Below are positions 16,475 through 24,748 of a stretch of 64,000 nt of DNA, piece after piece (within the stretch, counting starts at the first letter, position 1; every line of letters starts with the position of its first letter). Origin of the DNA: JAXLRU01 sp046330935 (GTDB lineage: Bacteria > Actinomycetota > Actinomycetes > Actinomycetales > Kineosporiaceae); NCBI GenBank assembly GCA_046330935.1, contig JAXLRU010000004.1:124001-188000 (forward strand), given 5' to 3'. The position numbers and the translations under genes were made by a program. The notes beneath the pieces were generated by a model. That model was not told the origin of the DNA, did no database searches, and was given only the letters and a program-made list of their open reading frames with translations.

Positions 16475-18034
16475 ATGCGCCCCACCCGCCGTACCGTCGC
16501 GACCCTCGCGGCCTGCGCCACGCTGCCCCTGGCCGCGACCCTGCTCACCGCGGCCCTGCCCGCCCAGGGCGCCGCGGCGTCGGTCACCCTGACCCTCGAC
16601 GCGACGGCCGGCCGGCACCCCATCAGCCCCCTGATCTACGGCATGAACTGGGCCGACGAGACGCTGATGACGGAGCTCGGGACGCCGGTGGACCGCTTCG
16701 GCGGCAACGCCACCACCCGGTACAACTGGAAGATCGACGCGACGAACCGGGCCAGCGACTGGTACTTCGAGAACCTGCCCGAGGGGACGCCCGACCCTTC
16801 GACGTTGCCCAACGGCTCGATCGCCGACCTGTTCGTGGCCAAGGACCGCCGCGTCGGCGCCAAGACGATCATCACGGTGCCGCTGATCGGCTGGACGCCG
16901 AAGTCCCGCGAGCGCACCTGCGCCTTCTCCGTCGCCAAGTACGGGCCGCAGACCTCCACCGACCAGTGGATGCCCGACTGCGGCAGCGGCGTCGCCCCCG
17001 ACGGCACGAACATCACCGGCAACGACCCCACGGACACCAGCGTCCGGATCGGCCCCGACTTCGTGAAGCAGTGGGTCAAGCACCTCAAGAGCGTCTACAA
17101 GCCCGCGGCGAAGGGCGGGGTCGCGTTCTACAACCTCGACAACGAGGTCGACCTCTGGCAGTACACCCACCGCGACGTCCACCCCCAGGCCGTGACCAAG
17201 GACGAACTGGTCAAGCAGACGATCGCCATCGCCAAGGCGGTGAAGAGCGCCGACGCCAAGGCGCAGACCGTGGGCCCCGTCGGCTGGGGCTTCGTCTCCA
17301 CGGAGGCTTCCTCGCCCTTGGGCCCCCAGTACCTACAGGCGATGGCGGCCGCCGAGAAGACCACCGGCAAGCGGCTGCTGGACTACTACGACATCCACTA
17401 CTACCCGCAGGGGACCGGCACCACGGATGCGCAGAAGCTGCGCTCCACGCGCTCGCTGTGGGACCCCACGTACACCGACGAGAGCTGGATCAACCAGAAG
17501 ATCGCCTTCATCCCCCGGCTGAAGAAGCTCGTGGCCGACAACTACCCCGGCACGAAGACGGCGATCACCGAGTACTCGTGGGGTCCGTTCGACACCGTGA
17601 CCAGCGGGCTCGCCCAGGCCGACGTCCTGGGCATCTTCGGTCGCGAGGGCCTCGACATGGCCAACCTGTGGGGCTCCCCCGCCGCGACCGACCCCACGAC
17701 GTTCGCCTTCCGCATGTACCGCAACTACGACGGCAACGGGTCCCGGTTCGGGGACGTCTCGGTGGCGGCGAGCAGCAGCGACCAGGACACCGTCGCGATC
17801 TACGCCGCGCAGCGCAGCAACGACCGCGTGGTCACGGTGATGCTGGTGAACAAGTCGACATCCGCGCAGCAGGTCGTCGTGCCGACCAGCGTGCGGCGGA
17901 CGCTGCGCACCTTCACCTACGCCGGTGCCTCGCCCAGCGCCATCAAGGTCGGGACGGCCGCCGCCTCCTCCTCGGGCGCGTCGCTGACGCTGCCCGCGTC
18001 CAGCATCACGCTGGTCGAGGTGCCGGGCGCCTGA
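16475..18034 (+). CDS. Secreted glycoside hydrolase family 44 (endoglucanase/xyloglucanase)
   Basis: Retaining beta-glucanase acting on cellulose, xyloglucan or mixed glucans outside the cell. 519 aa; ATG 16475 with GAAGGAG seven bases upstream. Signal peptide residues 1-33 (RRTVATLAACATLPLA, cleavage near AQGAAA). GH44 marks are HPISPLIYGMN, RFGGNATTRYNW, acid/base Glu224 in YNLDNEVDLW and nucleophile Glu366 in AITEYSWG. A short C-terminal beta-sandwich completes it, and there is no carbohydrate-binding module. It follows the sigma/AbfB gene by 127 bp, in which GTAAC at 16442-16446 could be part of an ECF -35. Confidence 0.92.
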   Translation: MRPTRRTVATLAACATLPLAATLLTAALPAQGAAASVTLTLDATAGRHPISPLIYGMNWADETLMTELGTPVDRFGGNATTRYNWKIDATNRASDWYFENLPEGTPDPSTLPNGSIADLFVAKDRRVGAKTIITVPLIGWTPKSRERTCAFSVAKYGPQTSTDQWMPDCGSGVAPDGTNITGNDPTDTSVRIGPDFVKQWVKHLKSVYKPAAKGGVAFYNLDNEVDLWQYTHRDVHPQAVTKDELVKQTIAIAKAVKSADAKAQTVGPVGWGFVSTEASSPLGPQYLQAMAAAEKTTGKRLLDYYDIHYYPQGTGTTDAQKLRSTRSLWDPTYTDESWINQKIAFIPRLKKLVADNYPGTKTAITEYSWGPFDTVTSGLAQADVLGIFGREGLDMANLWGSPAATDPTTFAFRMYRNYDGNGSRFGDVSVAASSSDQDTVAIYAAQRSNDRVVTVMLVNKSTSAQQVVVPTSVRRTLRTFTYAGASPSAIKVGTAAASSSGASLTLPASSITLVEVPGA

Positions 18035-18070
18035 CGTCCGCTCCCGGACCGAGGCTGGACCCCGCCGGAG

Positions 18071-19486
18071 TCAGAGCTTGGCGAGGGCCGCGTCGATCCG
18101 GGCGAGGACGCGCTCGCGGCCGAGCACCTGCAGCGTCTCGAACAGCGGCAGCCCGACCGTGCGACCGGTCACCGCCACCCGCACGGGGGCCTGCGCCTTG
18201 CCGAGCTTCAGTCCGCGCTCGGCACCGGCCGCCTCGAGGGCCGCCTTCAGCGGCTCGGCCGACCAGTCGGCGTCGGGCAGGTCGGCGTAGGCGGCGCGCA
18301 CCGCGCCCAGCAGATCGGCCGCGCCGTCCTTCATCGTCTTCGCCCAGGACGCCTCGTCCTCGGGCGGGGTGGGCAGGAAGAAGTGGTCGACCATCGCGGG
18401 GACCTCGCTCAGCAGCGCCACCCGGGTCTGCACCAGCTCGGCGACGGCCGCGAAGACGGCGGGGTCGTAGTCCTGCGCCGCCCACGGCGTGGACTCGCCG
18501 GTCAGCCACGGCTGCGCGGCCTCGACGAACTCCTCGACGGAGAGCATCCGCACGTACTCGCCGTTGAACGCCTTCAGCTTCGCCTCGTCGAAGAACGCCG
18601 GCGACGGCGTCACGTCCTCCAGCTTGAACCGCGCCGCGATCTCGCCCCAGGGCAGGATCTCGGTGTCCTCGCCCGTGCCCCAGCCGAGGGTCATCAGGTA
18701 GTTCTTCATGGCCGAGGCCAGGTAGCCCTCGTCGCGGTAGTCCTCCAGCGCCACCTTGTCGCGGCGCTTGGACAGCTTCTGGCGCTTGGCGTTGACGAGC
18801 ACCGGCACGTGCGCCCACACCGGCGGGGTCTTGCCCAGGGCGTCCCACAGCAGCTGCTGCTTGGGGGTGTTCGGCAGGTGCTCCTCGCCGCGGATCACGT
18901 GGGTGATCCCCATCGTGACGTCGTCCACGACGTTGGCCAGCAGGAACGTCACCGACCCGTCGCCGCGGGCCACGACGAAGTCCTCCAGCGCGGAGTTCTC
19001 GAAGGAGGGCTCCCCGCGGATCAGGTCGACGACGACGGTCGTCCCCTCGTCGGGGGTGCGGAACCGCAGCGCGCGGCCCTCACCGGCCTCCAGCCCGCGG
19101 TCGCGGCAGCGGCCGTCGTAGCCGCCGTAGGAGTTGCCCATGCGCTCGGTGATCTGCTCGCGGGTGCAGTCGCAGTAGTACGCGCGGCCGGCGGCCTTCA
19201 GCGTGTCGATCGCCGCGGCGTGGTGCGGGGTCTGCGCGGACTGGAAGTACGGGCCCTCGAACGTGGTGTCGTCGGAGCCGATCCCGATCCACTCCAGGGC
19301 GGTGAGGATGCCCTGGGTCCACTCGGGCTTGTTGCGCGCGGCGTCGGTGTCCTCGATCCGCAGCACGAACGTGCCGCCGTGGGACTTCGCGACGAGCCAG
19401 TTGAACAGGGCCGACCGCGCACCCCCGACGTGGAACATCCCCGTGGGGGAAGGGGCGAACCGGACGCGCACACCAGCAGCAGACAC
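18071..19486 (-). CDS. gltX: Glutamyl-tRNA synthetase
   Basis: Charges tRNA-Glu (and possibly tRNA-Gln for transamidation). 471 aa, usual length. Class I motifs are visible: FAPSPTGMFHVGGARSALFN (HIGH-type site) and KLSKRRDKV (KMSKS-type site), with the C-terminal anticodon-binding helices ending in LARIDAALAKL. GTG start at 19486. Housekeeping gene, converging on the GH44 gene across 36 bp. Confidence 0.97.
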   Translation of the reverse strand: MSAAGVRVRFAPSPTGMFHVGGARSALFNWLVAKSHGGTFVLRIEDTDAARNKPEWTQGILTALEWIGIGSDDTTFEGPYFQSAQTPHHAAAIDTLKAAGRAYYCDCTREQITERMGNSYGGYDGRCRDRGLEAGEGRALRFRTPDEGTTVVVDLIRGEPSFENSALEDFVVARGDGSVTFLLANVVDDVTMGITHVIRGEEHLPNTPKQQLLWDALGKTPPVWAHVPVLVNAKRQKLSKRRDKVALEDYRDEGYLASAMKNYLMTLGWGTGEDTEILPWGEIAARFKLEDVTPSPAFFDEAKLKAFNGEYVRMLSVEEFVEAAQPWLTGESTPWAAQDYDPAVFAAVAELVQTRVALLSEVPAMVDHFFLPTPPEDEASWAKTMKDGAADLLGAVRAAYADLPDADWSAEPLKAALEAAGAERGLKLGKAQAPVRVAVTGRTVGLPLFETLQVLGRERVLARIDAALAKL

Positions 19487-19497
19487 GGCCGGTCAGC

Positions 19498-20193
19498 CTA
19501 GCCGAGGTCGGGGTGCCCCGACGCTGCGCGCGCCCTGTCGAGCCCCAGCAGGGCCGCGGCGGCCAGCGCGAGCAGGCCGAGCACCAGCGCGCAGTCGCCC
19601 AGGACGGGGGTCCAGCCCGCGCGCATCGGATCGACGAACGGGTACGGCGAGAAGGCCGTCAGCGGGGCCTGCGCCACGACGGCGAGCATCCAGGCGGCGG
19701 GCCACGCCACGGCCGCGACCAGGCTGGCCGGGCCCAGCAACCGGCGGGGGCCCAGCAGCAGCCAGCCGGCCAGCGCCGCACCGGGCAGGACGTAGTGGGC
19801 GAGCAGCGCCGTCGGCGCCGACCACGCGGCAGGACCCGGCGGCGGCGCACCCGCGGGGGTGGCCAGCAGGTACACGGCGAGGGTGACGAGCGAGCCGAGC
19901 AGCGCGGCGTGCACGAGGCCGGAGCTGCGCCGGGCGTGCACGTCGCGCCGGGCGACGGCCAGGGAGGCGACGGCGATGAGCGCGACCGCCTGCACGGGGA
20001 ACTTGGCGAACAGCTGCACGACCCGCACAGCTGAGGACCCCGGCCCGTACCGCGCGGCCAGCACGACCTGCACGGACAGGCACGCCAGCGCCGTCACGCC
20101 CAGGACCGCGGCAGCGGCCCGGGTCGCCGACGGGCCGCGCACCTCCGAGGTCGGAAGGGCGCGGTGCTCGGCGTCCGGTAGCACCATGCGCAC
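19498..20193 (-). CDS. Pr6Pr-like integral membrane protein
   Basis: 231 aa with about six TMs (for example LGVTALACLSVQVVLAA, AVALIAVASLAVA, GLVHAALLGSLVTLAVYLLA, LVAAVAWPAAWMLAVVA and ALVLGLLALAAAALLGL). The loop SPYPFVDPMRAGW matches the pattern of the Pr6Pr (FAR-17a/AIG1-like) family, of unknown function. GTG 20193 or ATG 20187 could be the start; neither has a strong ribosome site. Its stop lies 12 bp upstream of the gltX start on the same strand, so it may be co-transcribed. Confidence 0.7.
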   Translation of the reverse strand: MRMVLPDAEHRALPTSEVRGPSATRAAAAVLGVTALACLSVQVVLAARYGPGSSAVRVVQLFAKFPVQAVALIAVASLAVARRDVHARRSSGLVHAALLGSLVTLAVYLLATPAGAPPPGPAAWSAPTALLAHYVLPGAALAGWLLLGPRRLLGPASLVAAVAWPAAWMLAVVAQAPLTAFSPYPFVDPMRAGWTPVLGDCALVLGLLALAAAALLGLDRARAASGHPDLG

Positions 20194-20240
20194 GATGTCA
20201 GCCTAGGCCCGCCGTCCCGACCCGCCGACAGGTTTTCCCC

Positions 20241-21257
20241 GTGCGTGGGGTGAGCGGGCGCGTGACGGGGCCGTCTCGGACGGCGCCGCCCCCGAGGAGC
20301 CCGCACGATGCGAAGGTGACGCCCTCCCCGCCGCCGCCCGCCGTGCCGGGCGCCGTCCGCGCGACCGGGGCTGCCGTGCGTCACGACCTGTGGGCCGCCG
20401 TCCGCGGCCGCGACCTCGGCTCCGCCGCCGCCGTCGGCACATTCCAGGCGTCGCTGACGGTCGTGCCCAGCCTGCTCGTCGCAGTGGCGTTCTCGGGGCT
20501 GCTGATCGGCGAGGACGGCGTGCTGCGCGAGGGCGGGCGCCTCGCCGCGGCGCTGCCCGCGCCCATGGGAGCTCCCGCCGCGGTGCGGGCCGTGCTGGCC
20601 GCCGGCCTGCGCCTGCCCTGGTGGGGCGTGCTGTTCGCGGTGATCATGGCCTCGGCGTACGGGGCCGGGCTCAGCCGCTGCCTGCTGCCGTTCTCCCCCC
20701 GGGTGCACCGCGCCGAGCCGCTGCGCCGTCCGGGCTGGTGGCAGCGGGCCCTCACCCTGCCGCTGCTCGGGCTGGCGCCGCTGTGCCTGTGCGGGTTCCT
20801 GCTCACGGTGGGGCGGCTGTCGCGCCCTCTCGGCGCGGGTCCGCTGCCGGCGGTCGGAGCCGTGTTCGGCTCTCTGACCGTGCTGTGGCTGCTCACCTGG
20901 GCCCCGCTGACCTGGACCTACCGGGTGGTCGGGCCCGGGCGTCCGTCCTGGCGCGCGGCCTTCGCCGGAGCCCTGTGCGGGGGCGCGTTCGTGTCCGGCT
21001 TCCTGCACGGGTTCGTGGTGTTCCTCGCCGTCCCGGTCGACCTCGGGCGGCCCTTCGGCGGGCTGACCGCCGTCGGCGTCGTCACCGGGCTGCTGCTGTG
21101 GGTGTGGGTCGTGCACGCCGTCGTGTGCGTCGGGTACGCGCTCGTGTGGGCCGTCGACGCGCGACTGCGCGGGACGATGCCGGCCGCGGGCGACCGCGCG
21201 CACGCCGCCGCGCTCGCGGCGGCCTCCTTTCAGACGCCGACATCGGCGAGCAGCTGA
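20241..21257 (+). CDS. YihY/BrkB-like membrane protein
   Basis: 338 aa, GTG start; an alternative GTG at 20316 would remove a Pro/Arg-rich leader of 25 residues. Six TMs in the YihY/UPF0761 style, beginning LGSAAAVGTFQASLTVVPSL, with LPWWGVLFAVIMASAYGAGL, RALTLPLLGLAPLCLCGFLL, WLLTWAPLTWTYRVVG and GLLLWVWVVHAVVCVGYAL. Function of the family is unsettled (exporter-like). The 3' end overlaps the convergent inositol-phosphatase gene by 28 bp. Confidence 0.75.
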   Translation: MRGVSGRVTGPSRTAPPPRSPHDAKVTPSPPPPAVPGAVRATGAAVRHDLWAAVRGRDLGSAAAVGTFQASLTVVPSLLVAVAFSGLLIGEDGVLREGGRLAAALPAPMGAPAAVRAVLAAGLRLPWWGVLFAVIMASAYGAGLSRCLLPFSPRVHRAEPLRRPGWWQRALTLPLLGLAPLCLCGFLLTVGRLSRPLGAGPLPAVGAVFGSLTVLWLLTWAPLTWTYRVVGPGRPSWRAAFAGALCGGAFVSGFLHGFVVFLAVPVDLGRPFGGLTAVGVVTGLLLWVWVVHAVVCVGYALVWAVDARLRGTMPAAGDRAHAAALAAASFQTPTSASS

Positions 21258-22063
21258 CGCAGCTCCGGCGCGATCGCCGGCGTGCACGCGACGGTGGCGG
21301 TGGAGTCGATGCGGTGCTCGGCGCCGTCCGCGTCCATCACGACCGCCCCGGCCGCACGGGCGATCGCGACGCCGCCCGCGGTGTCCCACGGCTTGTTCGT
21401 GAACATCGCACTCGCGTCCGTGCGGCCCGCCGCCACGAACGCGAGGTCGATGGCCGCGGACCCCCACATGCGCACCCGCTGGGCGCGCTGCGCGAGCAGC
21501 CCGGCCAGGCGCAGGCGGCGCTCGTTCAGCCCTGCGGCGCCCTCGCCGACCGCGAAGTCGCCCACCGAGACCAGCGCCCCGCTCAGGGCCGCGGTGCCGC
21601 TCACCCGGATCGGCACGCCGTCGCACCACGCCCCGAGCCCGGCAGCACCCCAGTACTCGCTGCCCCCGTCCGCCGCGCCGAGGAACGGCGTCCGGATCAC
21701 CCCGGCCACCGCCTCCCCCTCGCGGAACAGGCCCAGCGACACCGCCACGGTCGGCGCGCCGTGCAGGTAGTTGACCGTGCCGTCGACCGGGTCGAGGGAC
21801 CACAACAGACCGCCGTCGCGCCCCGTGGCGCCCTCCTCCTCGCCGAGGAAGGCGACGTCCGGGGTGCGCTCCGCCAGCAGTGCGCGGATCCGGCGCTCCA
21901 CCGCGACGTCCACCTCCGTGGCCGGGTCGCGGTCGCCCTTCCACTGCACCGACTCCGGCCGGTGGGCGCGGACCACCTCCGCCGCCTCCGCGACGGCGTC
22001 CCGGGCCACCTCCAGTAGGGCGCGGAGGTCGGTGGGGGCGTGGACGGCGTCAGCTGCAGGCAC
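21230..22063 (-). CDS. Inositol monophosphatase family phosphatase
   Basis: Mg2+/Li+-type sugar-phosphate phosphatase acting on inositol-1-phosphate, histidinol phosphate or a related ester. 277 aa, with all metal-site motifs: FLGEEEG, DPVDGTVNYLHG and KPWDTAGGVAIARAAG. The VDGTVN form in place of VDGTTN is minor. Expected cytoplasmic homodimer. Upstream of it (22064-22385) lie two copies of the interspersed dyad repeat. Confidence 0.92.
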   Translation of the reverse strand: MPAADAVHAPTDLRALLEVARDAVAEAAEVVRAHRPESVQWKGDRDPATEVDVAVERRIRALLAERTPDVAFLGEEEGATGRDGGLLWSLDPVDGTVNYLHGAPTVAVSLGLFREGEAVAGVIRTPFLGAADGGSEYWGAAGLGAWCDGVPIRVSGTAALSGALVSVGDFAVGEGAAGLNERRLRLAGLLAQRAQRVRMWGSAAIDLAFVAAGRTDASAMFTNKPWDTAGGVAIARAAGAVVMDADGAEHRIDSTATVACTPAIAPELRQLLADVGV

Positions 22064-22127
22064 GGCGCCACGCTACGCCGCGGGGTCGGCGTCCCTGCTT
22101 GGTGCCGGGCCGCCCATATGCCCGGCC

Positions 22128-22172
22128 TTTGGGGACGCTCGCCGCGGTATGAGCGCGCGGATGCTCCCCAAA
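22128..22172. repeat. Interspersed dyad repeat, copy 1
   Basis: Core GGGGACGCT, four variable bases, GCGGTAT, two bases, GCGCGCGGATGCTCCCC, here closed by complementary TTT...AAA ends. The 45-bp unit is an imperfect palindrome with GGGGA/TCCCC outer arms. Confidence 0.8.
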
Positions 22173-22253
22173 GCGGAGGTCCGCCGCGGTCGGCCCGGCG
22201 AGAGGGCGGGCGCCGGGCGGCCGGCTCGCGTCGTCGACCCCCGCAGCGAGGGA

Positions 22254-22298
22254 TCTGGGGACGCTCGGCGCGGTATTGGCGCGCGGATGCTCCCCAAA
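22254..22298. repeat. Interspersed dyad repeat, copy 2
   Basis: Same unit as copy 1, 126 bp downstream in the same orientation, differing mainly in the spacer (GGCGCGGTATTGGC). It ends in CCCCAAAGCGCGG. Confidence 0.8.
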
Positions 22299-22385
22299 GC
22301 GCGGATTCGCTCGGGCTGGGGGGGGGCGGCGCGGCCGGGCAGGTGGGGGCGCCGGGTGCCCGCACCCCGGGGATACTCGCCTGTC

Positions 22386-23369
22386 GTGCCACCCTCCCCC
22401 ACCCCGCGCGACGTCGGCACGGGCGTCGGGCTCGTGCTGGTGGCGACGTTCAGCGTCCAGGTGGGTGCGGGTCTGGCCCGGTCGCTGTTCGACGCGCTCG
22501 GCCCGGGCGGGACGGTGTGGCTGCGGCTGGTGGCGGCGACGGCCGCGCTCGGGCTGGCCGCGCGGCCCTGGAGGCACGGCAGGCCGACGGCGGCCGGGCT
22601 GCTCCGCCGGCTCAGGGACCCTCGCGCGCCGCAGGTGGCGCTGTTCGGGGCCGTGCTGGCGCTGATGAACACGACGTTCTACCTGTCGATCGCGCGGATC
22701 CCGCTCGGGCTCGCGGTGGCGGTGGAGTTCCTGGGGCCGCTGACCCTGACGCTCGCGCTGTCGCGCAGGGCCCGGGACGCCGTGTGGGCACTGTGCGCGG
22801 CCGCCGGCCTGGTGGCGTTGGTGGCGGGGCCCGCCCTCGCGGAGGCGGGCGGGGCGCAGGGCGTGCCCGACGCCGTGGGGCTGGGGCTCGCGGCGGTGGC
22901 GGGTGCGGCCTGGGCGGCCTACATCGTGTGCTCGCAGCGGGTGGGCGCGCTCGTGCCCGGGGCGCGAGGGCTGGCCGGGGCGATGGCGGTGGCCACCGTG
23001 CTGACGCTGCCCCGGGGCGTGCACGCCCTGCCGCGCATGGACGACGCGGCGACGGTGCTCGGCGGCCTCGCCGTGGGGCTGCTGTCGAGCGCGATCCCCT
23101 ACGGCGCGGAGCTGGAGGCGCTGCGCCGCATCCCCGCCCGGGTGTTCGGAGTGCTCCTGGCGCTGGACCCGGTGGCCGCCGCCCTGGCCGGCCTCGTCGT
23201 GCTCGGGCAGCGGTTGCACGCAGGGCAGTGGGGTGGGGTGGCCCTGGTGTGCGCGGCGGGCGTCGGCGCCACCTGGTCGGCGCGGGCGGCTGCACCGCGC
23301 GAGCCCGGCGCACCGCGCGAGCCCGGAGCAGCGCACGAGAGGCCTCCGGGACCCGCGTCAGCTCAGTGA
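22386..23369 (+). CDS. EamA/RhtA-type drug-metabolite exporter
   Basis: 327 aa from GTG 22386, with ten TMs in two EamA halves; marks include MNTTFYLSIARIPLGLAVAVEFLGPL and IPYGAELEALRRIPARVFGVL. The pattern AxxxIPLGxAVAxEFLGPL matches RhtA-like exporters of threonine, homoserine and purines. A Glu/Pro/Ala repeat (PREPGAPREPGA) forms the tail. Reading further upstream in this frame would cross the repeat region and is rejected. The 3' end overlaps the convergent DUF1801 gene by 12 bp. Confidence 0.85.
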   Translation: MPPSPTPRDVGTGVGLVLVATFSVQVGAGLARSLFDALGPGGTVWLRLVAATAALGLAARPWRHGRPTAAGLLRRLRDPRAPQVALFGAVLALMNTTFYLSIARIPLGLAVAVEFLGPLTLTLALSRRARDAVWALCAAAGLVALVAGPALAEAGGAQGVPDAVGLGLAAVAGAAWAAYIVCSQRVGALVPGARGLAGAMAVATVLTLPRGVHALPRMDDAATVLGGLAVGLLSSAIPYGAELEALRRIPARVFGVLLALDPVAAALAGLVVLGQRLHAGQWGGVALVCAAGVGATWSARAAAPREPGAPREPGAAHERPPGPASAQ

Positions 23370-23696
23370 CGCCCGGATCAGCGCGCGCAGGTCGTCGTCG
23401 TCGATGGTGGCGGCGGCCGCCTCGGTCAGCTTGATCGTGCCGCGACCGGACAGCAGCTCGGGGTGACGCGCCCCGAACCCGCCGTCGCGCCCCTCCCCCC
23501 ACCCGTAGAGCGACACGCCGTGCTTCCAGGCGCCGAGGTACAGCCGGAACGACCCGTGGCGGTAGGTGGGGATGCCGTAGGAGATGACGACGTCGGCGTC
23601 GGGGACGCACTCGAGGACGAGGGCGTGGACGCGGTCGAACAGGGGACGCCGAGCGGCCGGGATGTCGGCCACGTACCGCTCGACCGCGGGATCCAT
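23358..23696 (-). CDS. DUF1801 (YdhG/iron-chaperone-like) protein
   Basis: 112 aa from ATG 23696, preceded by GGAGGAGG. The DUF1801 pattern is clear: VERYVADIPAARRPLFDRV, VVISYGIPTYRHG, LGAWKHGVSLYGW and a Gly-rich GRGTIKLTEA. The family resembles frataxin-like folds; function is not established. Cytoplasmic, single-domain. Confidence 0.85.
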   Translation of the reverse strand: MDPAVERYVADIPAARRPLFDRVHALVLECVPDADVVISYGIPTYRHGSFRLYLGAWKHGVSLYGWGEGRDGGFGARHPELLSGRGTIKLTEAAAATIDDDDLRALIRASLS

Positions 23697-23779
23697 CACG
23701 GTTCCTCCTCCGGTGGGGTTCGACGGGGCTGACCGTCGCTGCGCCCGCAACTCATCGTCGCCGCCTACGGTGGTGGGTG

Positions 23780-24742
23780 ATGGACGCCCACGACCACCCC
23801 CACGCGCACGGGCGCGAGCAGGGCCACGACAAGGGCCACGCCAAGGGCCACGACCACGCGCACGCCGCCCGAGGGGGCCGGCTGGTCGCCGTCCTGGCGA
23901 TCACGCTCGTCGTCCTGGCGGTGCAGCTGCTCGCGGCGTGGCGCTCGGGCAGCCTGGCGCTGCTCGCGGACTCGGCGCACGTCGCGGTGGACGCCGCGGG
24001 GCTGGTCCTCGCGGTGGTGGCCGACCGGCTGGCCCGGCGCCCGGCCACGGCCCGCCACACGTGGGGCCTGCGGCGGGCGGAGGTGCTGGCGGCGGGCGCG
24101 CAGGCGACGCTGCTGCTGGGCGTCGGCATGTTCGTGCTGTGGGAGGGCGTGGCCCGGCTGGTGCACCCCGAGCCGGTGACGTCGGGGCTGATGCTCGCGG
24201 CGGCGGCGGTCGGGCTCGCGGGCAACCTGGCGGGCGTGGCGCTCCTGCTCGGCGACCGGGGGGCGAACCTGTCGGTGCGGGGGGCGTTCCTCGACCTCGC
24301 CTCCGACGCCCTGGGGTCGGTCGCGGTCCTGACGGCAGCGGCGGTGATCGCGGCGACGGGCTGGACCCGGGCCGACGCGCTGGCCTCGCTCGCCGTCGTC
24401 GCGCTCATCGTGCCGCGCACGCTGGCCCTGCTCCGCGACAGCGTCGCGGTGCTGCTGGAGGCCACCCCGGCGGGCCTGGACCTCACCGAGGTGCGCTCCC
24501 ACCTGCTGGCGCTGCCGCACGTGCTCGACGTCCACGACGTCCACGCCAGCCTCGTCGCGACCGGGCTGCCGGTGCTGACCGCGCACGTCGTCGTCGACGA
24601 CGCGTGCTTCCTCGACGGCCACGTCCCCACGCTGCTGGACGCCGTCCAGGCATGTCTGGCGCTCGACTTCGACGTCGAGCACTCGACGTTCCAGTTCGAA
24701 CCCGCCGCCCACGCCTCGCACGAGCGCGGCACGCACGGCTGA
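23780..24742 (+). CDS. Cation diffusion facilitator (zinc-type efflux)
   Basis: Proton-coupled metal exporter, probably Zn2+/Co2+/Cd2+. 320 aa; ATG 23780 chosen over the adjacent GTG 23777. A His-rich N-terminus (DAHDHPHAHGREQGHDKGH) precedes six TMs with the metal-site LALLADSAHVAVDAAGL in TM2 and GAFLDLASDALGS in TM5. TM2 uses SAH where HxxxD is common (ADSAHVAVDA), which still gives the His and Asp ligands. The C-terminal cytoplasmic ferredoxin-like domain has VLDVHDVHASLV. Confidence 0.93.
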   Translation: MDAHDHPHAHGREQGHDKGHAKGHDHAHAARGGRLVAVLAITLVVLAVQLLAAWRSGSLALLADSAHVAVDAAGLVLAVVADRLARRPATARHTWGLRRAEVLAAGAQATLLLGVGMFVLWEGVARLVHPEPVTSGLMLAAAAVGLAGNLAGVALLLGDRGANLSVRGAFLDLASDALGSVAVLTAAAVIAATGWTRADALASLAVVALIVPRTLALLRDSVAVLLEATPAGLDLTEVRSHLLALPHVLDVHDVHASLVATGLPVLTAHVVVDDACFLDGHVPTLLDAVQACLALDFDVEHSTFQFEPAAHASHERGTHG

Positions 24743-24748
24743 GCCGGG

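Larger units (their letters stand above)
22064..22385. other. Intergenic region with two repeat copies and a small hairpin
   Basis: 322 bp between divergent genes, with no coding sequence I can support. It holds GCCGGGC-N9-GCCCGGC (22104-22126) and repeat copies at 22128-22172 and 22254-22298. A start-proximal promoter for either gene is not obvious. Confidence 0.6.
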
